This document shows, piece after piece, positions 1 through 10,600 of a stretch of 64,000 nt of DNA. Source of the stretch: Ectocarpus siliculosus. Its lineage: Eukaryota > Sar > Phaeophyceae > Ectocarpales > Ectocarpaceae. The notes under the pieces were generated by a model. The model was not told the DNA's origin. It saw only the letters and a program-made list of their open reading frames with translations, and did not search any database. How positions within the stretch are numbered: the stretch's first letter is position 1; every line of letters begins with the position of its first letter. The stretch covers positions 5,091,547 through 5,155,546 of the forward strand of contig FN649734.1 of assembly GCA_000310025.1 (NCBI GenBank). The letters run 5' to 3'. The translations under genes were made by a program, and so were the position numbers.

Positions 1-1102
1 TTTTTTCGCTGTTGTCTAATTTACCAAACTTGTCCATGTCACACCCTCTCTGTCTCATTTCCTCCTCGAGATCCTCTCTTTCCTTCCTGTACAACTCACA
101 CTCCCCAACTATGTGGGGTCTACTCTCCTCCGATTTGCCACATGGACATGTGTGTCTATCCTCCTCTTCCTCTCTCCTACGGCTGGTATACCTCTTCCTC
201 CGTTCTGGCAAGTCCAGATCGCCTACTCGAAATTGCAATTTCAGCTTTTTCGCATAGTCCATGGGGCCGTCCAAGTACTTCTTCATCCCTATCCCTTCTT
301 TCAACTTCCCGTATATCTCCAAGTGGTCTTCGCTTCGTACCTTCTTCCGAAGGGTTGCCTCCTCCCTACTCTCTAGCATCTCCTTGACTTTCGTCTTGAA
401 CCCCCCGAACCCTTCCGTGTCCAACGTCTCCTCCTCGTCTCCTATCTCCTTCCAAACCTTCTCTACCACCTTGTCCCATCTGATTCCCTTCTTCCCTGGA
501 GTCGCTTTTCCCCAAGCTGCCTCGTCAACCATGGCTGGTAGTCTATCGTCCGACATTCTACTTACCTTGTACTGCCAATTCAACTTCTGCATGTCTCTCT
601 TTGTTTTAAGAGAGTACATTCCCAATTTCTGCTCTCAATACAGTGTTGCTCGTTGTACTTGAACATCCTAGTATTTTCTTGGCCGCTGCCATCTGCACCG
701 TTTCCAGCTGCTTGACGGCCTTTTCGTTACCTTCCCATATCTCTCCTGCATACTCTAGCTTAGGTACAATCACCTTCAAGAGAATACACCTCTTAATCCT
801 AGTGTCTAGGTGTGGGTCCGTAAGGATCTCGTCCATCTTGCCTATCTGAGCTTTACTCTTCCCAATCAACTTCGCTATGTGTGCGTCCCATGAGCACTCC
901 TTCGAAATCTCTACTCCCAGGTACGTATACTTGTCTACTACCGGTAGTTCTTCCTCCCCCCATTTCCATTTGAATTCTACGGGATTTTTCTTATCTTCGT
1001 TACAGACCACTACTGCGCATTTTCCTACGTTCGCCGACAGTCTCCATTTTCGGGTGTATCCTACCGCCGCATCTATTTGTTCTTGCAACCCTTCTGGAGT
1101 CA
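1..1102 (-). mobile_element. 5'-truncated non-LTR retrotransposon (LINE), C-terminal part of the reverse-transcriptase ORF
   Basis: Read on the minus strand, this encodes the C-terminal part of a LINE polyprotein. Visible are the stretch LSANVGKCAVVVCNEDKK, the RT thumb-type motif KYTYLGVEIS, and further on a zinc-knuckle-like CPCG...H...EC cluster near the window edge (about 60-130). The catalytic FADD-type palm motif is absent, so the copy is 5' truncated. The reading frame breaks near 615-620: the frame 1151-606 stops just after AEIGN, while the next frame continues with MYSLKTKRDMQKLNWQYKV to position 1. Dropping one G from a GGG there would join the two frames, so the copy is dead or carries a sequencing indel. 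The 5' junction is a run of 14 C (minus strand; G at 1103-1116). The element continues past the window start. It lies where the 3' end of the neighbouring beta-helix gene would be expected. Confidence 0.85.
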
Positions 1103-1697
1103 GGGGGGGGGGGGGGAGGGAGTACCTTTGCCACAGAACTTGGGCCATCAACTGGAAGATGGCAAGTGATCAGTGGTGTGATTCACTCCGAGCCGACGCG
1201 TCAGGACGTCTAGAACGCTGTGACATTTCGACCGATCAACTACGAATTTGGGGTAAAGAGTCCATAGTTGACTATACCTCGGTGTCCAATTTGGCAACCT
1301 CGATTACAATTCTACGGCTGAAGCAAGTAGGTCGCTGAAGATACTACACCTTCTGATCCGATTTTCAAATCTTGACTACTCCTCGACGGAGAGGATGCAA
1401 AAAAAAAATGAATCGTCTTCGGAAGGCTCTCAAAGAGACGGTTCCAGCGCCGCCATTTTTGGCACCGTCACGGCTGTTTTTGCGGCAGAGTGCAGAAATC
1501 GGGCTTTGAGAAATTGGGGTGGGGAATCGCACGCAAACCTACTACTGTACGGGAACGCCAAATCGAACAAAAGCAGACGGTCTAGTGGTCTTTGTGCATG
1601 GAGCAAGGGTCTATGTACAACTATGCTTGGTTGAGGTAGTCCCGAAGGCTCGGGGTTGATCAACTACACTACACGTGGTCAGGTATTAGTGGTTTAC

Positions 1698-4600
1698 CGA
1701 TGGCTGATGTCGCATTGTCGCCGCCACAGCTCTTGCAGCTGTACTGCAACCCAGACGCATAGCCCTCCTCGCATGCCGCACAGTCTGAAAAAACAAGAAT
1801 CCGCGAAACGAATGGAGTGGATTGAAGATTATGGCACGTCCATGTACCTAACCGTTGAACGCGGCGGGGAGCTACTACAACAGGAGACACCCATTGCAAT
1901 GTTCTCACATGCCCCTTGATAGCCCGTAGCACAGTACTCCCCCGCGGTGCTGCCCCCGACGCAGGCCTCTTCGCGGTGACATTCCAGGATAATGTCGCTT
2001 TCGGCAGACGTGCGGTAGTACCCGCTTTCCAGGTCCAGCGTTTGCAGCGTGGTGCCCGCGTTGCCAGAAACGTTCACACCCACTGCCACCTGCGTCGTCC
2101 AACGCGCAAGATGGGACCGGAAGAAACGAGAGGGCACGTTTTCTTTAGACGACGTCTTGCTCTCGTCGGGACCACGTCGTGAATGTCTACCTGTGGTTGC
2201 GCAGAAGAAGTCCAAGGTAGATCTACGCCGACGTTCGTTCACGGCAGAACACCCGCGTTCTCCAGGAAGATATTGTCACTCCAACTCAAACCGACAATGG
2301 AGGGCGAGACCCATAGACAAGTACTTTGGAGTTCGGGGTGATGGAGAAATCCACTTTGGAGTTCGAGGTGATGGAAAATCCTCGACTGTGGCCGAAGTGT
2401 TCATGGCGGTTGGTAGTAGTCTGCTCTGTCAGGACGCACGCGCGACAAGTTTCGTGCTTAGTTTTCCGACGTCTCCAGAAGACGGCAATTGCCCTAAAGT
2501 AGGTCGTAGGTGCGTCGTATTGATGGGAGTGCGAATAACGAATGCGTTTTGATATACCTACCTGGGTCGTTGATGCCTCCGTATCCCACAAAACAAGGAT
2601 TTCATAGAAATTACCGCCTACCCTGAGAGGACAAAAAGCGAGGGGCGGCGGACACTACGAACGGTCTGGATGGTGATTCGTTGCACCTTGTGATGTACGA
2701 AGAGTCTCCGGGATCGTATCTTACGCCGACTATAATGTAGCTGGGAACGCTTGGTACGCTCGGTGGTGACACCGTACTGGGAAGCCTCCGGGCATGTGAC
2801 AGTCACGGGCGATCGGAGCTCCTTGCGTTCTCCCTTTTTGCTCTCCCACTCTACATAATTTTTTTTTACCGTGTCCACACGATGAGCCGGGGTGCAAAAT
2901 ATGGGTAGATATGGCACGGGGTTTGGCGTCTCCCATCGGACTGTTTCGCCTCGGTGCTGCCACGGAAAGAAATCGGACAAAGCAAACACTTCTGCAAGGC
3001 CTGCATACCAGAAGATACACATCAACTTAGTTAGAAACGCCTCACGTTGTGTTCCAGCGCTCTGTAACTCCGGGATGGAGGTAGGATAATAACTTTGGAG
3101 GCGGGGGCGCCGCAGCAATCACTTCGCATTCCGATGATGGGTATATCTTCCAATACATCGCAATATTTCCTCCCCACAACCTAAACTAAAATGCACATTC
3201 AACTAGGTTTAGCGAAGGCATTCGTTCACCGTTCCTTTCGTGTTAGCAAGGAAGGCATATGCCATGCGCACTGATGGAAATATACTCTGTGTGGCCCCGG
3301 GCCGTCGATGGAAGGATACGTTGGATGGCCGCCGCTTCTGCTACGAGCAGTAGTCCGCTTCTGGCCAAGGGTTGGCCCGGTTCCTGCACAGCAAGGGGGC
3401 ATCGTGGAAAAAATGAGCAGACTCCCCCCCGGTCGTGTCATCAACAATACACTGTCTTGTTAAGCTCGAAGTCTACTTGATTGACCAGTATGGTTTCGCT
3501 AGGGAGCGTGGCCGTCAACTGAAGAAATTGTCCGCTGAATATTGTTTTCCCTGCCGAATCCTGGCCTGTACGAAACGTTTTCGCGTACTCGACCGCGCTT
3601 GTTAACACTTACCGCTTTGCAGTGGGGCACGACGTTGTCTTCAAGCACACTTATGCCGTTGTCTAGCATATCGTCATCCTCACAAGGAGATGAAACGCAT
3701 CTCGAGCAGACTACCTCGAGCCGGCAGGTGTCAGCGACCTGAAGAGAAGAGCGATGCAGGTTTTGGGGCGAAAACACGTCATCAAGTTTGGTGCGACCCA
3801 ATGTGACATGGTGACGTGATTGGTTCAGCCCGGGTGGACGAACGTTCATAATGATCCAGCCGGAATGGGCCCAGATAGAATACATTCCTTCTTATCCAAT
3901 GCTTGTCAGAGCTGCGCCGGCGTACTGCTGTCGTCCAAAACCATCACGTGTCACTGCTACCATAACACAAGCTATGCTTCCGTCCAACTAATTTCTTCAC
4001 TTGGGCACAGTTCGGGGAAATACTAAGTGATGTATTGTTTCCTCGACGTTTGTTTGTGTTGCTTCCAGGACGGCACGGCGATAGACCTTCAAACATGAGT
4101 TGTTCTCGCCCACATCATGATACCCCGAACCCCGTTCAGACTTTCCTGTCTCAACACGATCTTGTCTCCATAACAGGGCAACTTCAACGACACATCGTGT
4201 TGGGTACATACCGCACCTTTCTCCAAGCTTTGTTTCAATATTCTTGACCCAATTCAACTACAAAAGTGGCACAAGAATCTAGGCCTCTGCAAGCATGCAA
4301 CACCGATCACTCTGCTCGAGCAGGCATTCTGACGTCTTTCTTCAGAAGAGAGTAGCACACAGCGAAACCCAGGGCCTCTCGCCAGAATGATGTCAAAACC
4401 TTTCCCTATTCAACAAACTTCGTCTCGGCTAGCGTCATGGAACCTTCACTGCCTTTAATGGGGCCCCAGGCACCGATCTCGGTTCCGCAGCAACAGTCGG
4501 CGGTCCTTCTTTGGGCTTCCTCTGCTGCAAGCAGAAAGAATCCGGCACGCATTGCAACGGTTGCGCAATAAATCTTCACCTCTTCGTCCAAGAAGTGCGC

Positions 4601-7600
4601 GTCGGACCCGTATTGGCCGGGAGCGCAGTAGAATGTATTCTCTGCGAATGTGACATCGGTGAAGTTCTCCGCAATTCCGAGGCTCATTATGGCCAGCCCA
4701 TCCTCACCGGCTCGATTTGCCTGGAAGGCTGTGTTGTGTACGCCGACAAGAACTCCTGAATGGAGAAGCGCGCCTCCCGATAAAGCTGTTAAGGAGCGGA
4801 GGAAAGCAAAGGAGATGGAACGTTTACGGGGGGAAAAACTCTTAATGCTGGGCTAGTTTCTCTGTCACATGTGTTGAGGCTCTCCTATTGTCAGCAGGTC
4901 CCGATCGATACAGGCGGGAATTCAAGCAAACAACAAAATCAACTTCAGGTTCGATCTCCTCGATCGAGATGGCTTACTCAATTGTGTCTTGCTTCGGGCT
5001 AGAGGCAAGTTTCTGATCCATCAATTTTCCATTTCACCTGAGGCCAAGCGTTGCCCTGGCGCTGGAAAAATTCGGCAGTTCAGCCCAATTCGCAATCCCC
5101 AACGCCAACACATTACCATATCTGTATATGTTTCTGCTGCATCCTATTCCTTACCCTATTCATTCTTTGGAAGCGCGATCTCTACTAGCGAAAGACCCAA
5201 ACGCCGCTTGAAGCTGAACATTTCCCCCATTGACGTAGTTCATGAACGTTCACCACTCCATATTCTCGCAGCAACACATCTTCGCCGTCTTCTGTCCTGT
5301 AAAATACCCCAACATCCCTGCAAGTTGATATCGAACATCTCTCCGAGCATTGATCTCTCCGAGCATTGCCTTGTCGTTGGCGAAGGCTATCGGCCCCTCT
5401 CAGCGCTCTCTGATCCCTATCACGTTCTGTAGATTTCGGCATGCACTCAAAGAGATATTTCGCTATGTTTGACAATAGTGAGCCATATCCTTTTCGTGAC
5501 ATGTTGGCCGTTTCTATTGCACATAGCGTTCCCATGCTAGTATTACACTGTCCCCCGGTCCTACGGTTCCTTGCACGCCCGTTGTCGGCCTGAACGGCAA
5601 CTTCATTCTCAACATCGTTGATAGTTCTGCCACCTGTTTTATCCCATGTACTTACTTTTCTTTATGGTTGTGTTGCTGAATGTGCTTTGATTATGTTTGG
5701 CTTGTTTCGCGATGATGCGATTGTCCTACTTTGCTCTGCCACCTAGAGCTACTGCGTCAACCTTTTCCGCGTTTTCCGGCCCGCGTTTCTCGTGAGCTTC
5801 GATGTAGTCATCATCATAAGATAGAATGCCTGCTGGCCCGCTAACAGCAGTCTTTCTGTTCCACGCCGCCATACAAAAAGTCACCGTCCTCTGAGAATCA
5901 ATGCCCAAATGACTCCAGAAGCACCTGTTTGGAGCACATTTCATTCATGTCCGATACCCGCCTTCAACCAGCGGACTCGTATTTTCCCAACAGTGGTCTC
6001 GTCGTCATGTGCACCGAACTTCTTTTCCCACCGTCGTAAGCGCCCTGCCTAGCTTTGGGTTCCGGCGTGGTACCTGCGAAGTTGGCCTGAAAGGAGCAAT
6101 CCTGGACAAGGTCGTACCCGGCCGCGCTGTAGAAGGCACCCCCATCGTCGGCGCTGTTCCGCTCGAACACGCAAGCGGTAGTGTTTACGGGCCCAGAGCC
6201 TTCTAGTGACCCAGAGGAGAAAAACGCCATACCTGAGTGTAGAGCGCCCGACGGTTCAACAGAAGCAATTGTTTCGAAAAGCGCTTGTTTGGCAATACTT
6301 CCGCAGGCATATTCTACTCTGTTATGTATGCATACATGATGGCAAGCACCGCACATAAATTGTCTTCTGTTTGACTCCGGGTTGGGGTTCGTCAGCTAGA
6401 GACGCAAGACCGTACCGTGGGCAGTGACTGTTGCGAGAGACTTCCGTCAATAGCATGGCGAGCAACAAAGCGCGGCATCGCGGCAACATCGTTTCTGCAC
6501 CACGTTTGAATGGTGCGGGTAGTTAAGACTCGCCTCCACCCCAAACGGCAGTGTTGGAAGTGAAGGTCGCGCCGTTGATAGTGGCCGCGGAATTGGAGAA
6601 GTATATTCCCCCTCCCGCGCCGCTAACAGCTGTGTTGCTAGACACGTTCGTCCCTGGCCCTACGAGGATTGTAGAGTCAGTTCCGTAGATGGCGCCTGGC
6701 GAAAAAGCTGGAACCGTGTCGCAGAAAAAGTACTCAATCAGGCTCATGCGTTGAACAGCCTGGACGTTCCGACATGAAGTAGGCGTCGGCTACCAGCAGC
6801 GCCGGCGAGCAGAAACCCTAACAGTCGAAGGCCTCTCTACCTCCTAATGAGGCGATTTTCTTGATAGTGGGCTAAAATACAATTGTGTCGGACATGAGGC
6901 TTGTTGTGACGGGTCCCCGGGATTGGGGAATTCATCGGCCAAGAGTTAATTTTCAAAAGCACACACTCGTGAATCGTGCTGATGTCAATGGCACATGGCG
7001 AACGCCAGTACCGTTACACACGATGCGCACACCGGCACCACGCAAACGCTTGCGGTACCTGCATCGAATACGTCTGTGGTTTTCTGATTGGCCGATTTTT
7101 TTGAACGGAAATTTCCTTTGGTCGAAAATTCCAGCACATTATATTTTATACAGCGAAGCCATTGCTGCATCCTCAAGAACCACACAACCTCTTTGAAGGC
7201 GGTTGTTGATAGAAGTTGCCAAAGGGAATGGAATTCCCGCTTCTCCAGCACCAACGGACATTAGCGCCCGTGGGTGGTATTGTATATACTACATCCGCAG
7301 TAAACACCACACTCCTCGGCAGATACGACAGCAGGTGGTAGAGTGTCTAGCTTTAGTTCGATCCACGAAACTAAGAGCTCTCTCAGGCCGCGGAATAGTG
7401 CAGCACAACACAATGCGACAGAGACCACTTACCGGATTGCGGTCTCTAAACGTCACCCATAACGCGGGCCTGGCCACCACGGTAAGTTCTTTACGCTCTA
7501 GGCTTTCTGCGCACGTCTCATACCTCCATTATTGTCTGCCTTGTTTTCCAGGAACGTGGTTAGGCCGCTCACGCTCAAGGTGGAGTCTTGAGAAATTGCC

Positions 7601-10600
7601 AATGCCCCTGTTGGGATCAGGCGGGCGTTGTAGAGCCAGAGGCAGTGCGTGAGCTTCGCGAAACCGGGGGTTCTTGGGGGTCGATCTTCGCTGCACCTGA
7701 TATTATACTACACGGAAGATAGGTATGCACCAAAGACTCCACCAACTTTCTACTTGTTGTACCAGCAAGCTCGTGCAGAAGGGTCGACAAGAACTTCCAT
7801 CCATTGCTACCAGTTGCGTTTGTCGAACACTTTATTGCTCTGCAGAATGCAGGATTTGAAAATCCTATAAAGCCCAACACGCAGAAAGAAACCTCTCCTC
7901 GAGGGTGAGCCCGCAAATGAGAAGGTCATATTATCGTTTTCACCTCCATTCGATGTTGCCGAGTTTCTTACAAATATCGCGTTTCCTTCGCTGATGGAAA
8001 ACGTCGTAGACTATTCAAAACAGCGTATAGAGAAAGCGCGAATGGAGGATGTACCGGCCTTGATTAATCCGTATCTTTGATGATACGCTCTTAAGGGAAG
8101 ATAATAATATAAAAGATTGGTCTCGGCTTGCCCCGCCCTCAATTAACCTTAACCGCTACAGTCGAAGTGAACGCTCACCTCCAACCCCGCCCGAGGTGTT
8201 CTCGACGAACGTGGTTTGCCCGCCCGTCGAAAAAGCTCCTCGGAAAACGTCAACAGCCCCTGTCCAAAAACAAGAATATGTATCGTGAAACCACATGCTT
8301 CTGCGGATAGACGAACCGCGAATCGAAACCGTTCTATGCTACTCTGCTCGCATTTTGTACAGACCATCTCGCCGAAGTTACATACCTCCGACTTCTGTTG
8401 CAGTATTGCGCACGAAACTCGTGGATCCTAAAACAATCCCTTCCGAAAATGAAGTCTCAATCGCGCCTGCAAAATCAATCGAGTACATACGGCGGGAAGG
8501 GTTAATCGCGATAAGATAGTGGGGGGGAAAATATAAAAAGCACGGCAGCGACGAAAGCAGGGTTTTGACCATTGAAAACCTATCCTTGAAAGGCACAGAG
8601 ACTGCAGGTGCTAGACGAGCCCAAATGATGCGCTCCGTTGCCATCAAGCATGCGTCGCCATCAAGCAACGAAATACAACGCTTGATGTGCCTTCCCGTAG
8701 TGTTGTCGGCAGGAGTTCCGGGGACGTGGTGCTCAATATGGACTTGATGGAACATTTACAAAAGGGATACAGCTTACGACGATACCAACGGCAATAAAAA
8801 AAAACAAGAAGAACTAGACCAGTCCGCGGCCAGCCAGCCCGTCCACAGGGTCAGTCGCAGAAACATGTGATTCACATGGTGAACATTAAGTATATGGGGT
8901 GTGTTACTTATTTAATTGGTTTTAGGTTTGGGGAGAACATATTAACAACAGCAACAGCAACAGCAACACAACCACAACGACCAACAACAGACCCGAGGAC
9001 CACGGCGACGACGACAAGAACAACAAAAAGACCAACAAGAAGAACAGGAGAAAGAAGAAGAACAACAACCCAAACAACCGCAGCAGCAACCATATCGTTG
9101 CCAGCATGGGTGCGGTAGGGGCGACGACACAAAACATGCCGAGAAAAGAACACTCCTAGTCCGGGGCGTTCTCAAAGGAAGGGGGGTTAAAACACAGCAG
9201 GAATTCGGCACGTGCTTGGCTTCACCGGTGAGTACTAGTATTGTGGGATGGAGGCTTTCTCATGACCAGGGGGCGCTCTCAGATGATATTACTTTGGTAC
9301 GGTGGTTGTTGTATTACAAACAGTAGCTTCGGGAAATGGAAAAGGTGTGCAATTGAGAGCTCGAACAGACATCAATATTCTACCGGTCTTCAATGATGTT
9401 GGATACACAGGGTGCTTCCGTTCTCGCCAGGGTATCTATCTATCACCTTCGGTGTTGTTCTCAAACAAGGTTACTCCGTCGAAAACAAATGACGCGCCTT
9501 CCTCGCAGTACATTCCACCTGAAACGGCGGAAAATGGCGTGTTGAGTCTTCACCAAGAACTGAAAAACTTGCGATCGACCCTATGATGGTGAAAAATAAG
9601 GACAACCCAGCAAGTAGAGCAGAGAGACACGCCACGGAGAGAATGATCAAGCGAATGCGTTCCCCCGTGTTGCACGGTCTTATGCCCGCACCATTTGGGA
9701 AGTACACGGTGCGAGTTGGTAGCCGAATGGTGGGGAACAACCGACAGAACCGGCGCGTTTCATCTAAAAAAATGTTGGTAACATAGTTTCAGCAAATAAT
9801 ACAGAATTGATACATACCCAAAGAAACACATCGGGGGCATGGAGGACGTAAGTTCGTGGCTTCCCACGAGCTGACAGCTCGTGCAGCCAATCGTCGAGTA
9901 TGCGCGGTGGAATGCCATGGCTGCGAGAAAATCTTCAAAGCAACACAATTCCAAGATACATCAAACCGCAACCGCATCGTCTCTACGTGTTCACCTCCCG
10001 AAGGCGCAACGTTGTCCAGCACCGAAGTGTTCCCAGTTGCAGCAAGGGTGCTCGACAGCATGTATATTGCGCCTGTCGCGATGCACCAGAATAAGCTTTG
10101 TTGTCGTACAGAGTCTTCCACAATGAGTGAACGACTGACCTTGCGTTGAAACTCGAATACACAGTAGTGGCATATATATGTTTTGTCCAAAGTGGCTTGA
10201 AGCGTCTCATGGAAGCATTTCACGGAACGTTTGCAAACATGATAGAGTGACGCGAAAACACTCACGGAATCCCCGTGTCCAGCGACCAACGCTTCGCCCC
10301 TTAGCAGCGACGAAAAAAAAAAAAATCCTTTCCATGCACGATCATCTAGCCAAGGGGTTCCACTTTGACGGGTAGCCGGTCTTGCCCCATCTCAGAATCC
10401 CGTGGGTGTGTTTGAAATGTTGAGGACGCTTATCGCAGAGGGTGGCAGATGTTCTTACAGGTCCTCGTGGCTCGCTGCACGCGGCGTCAGCGGCGACGAG
10501 CGCCACAAGAAGAAACTCATCGGCCTGTCTTTATTACGAAGTACTAGAATCGACAGTGTCATGCGACTGGCCATTGAAAAGACGCCAGTCTCAATGCTGC

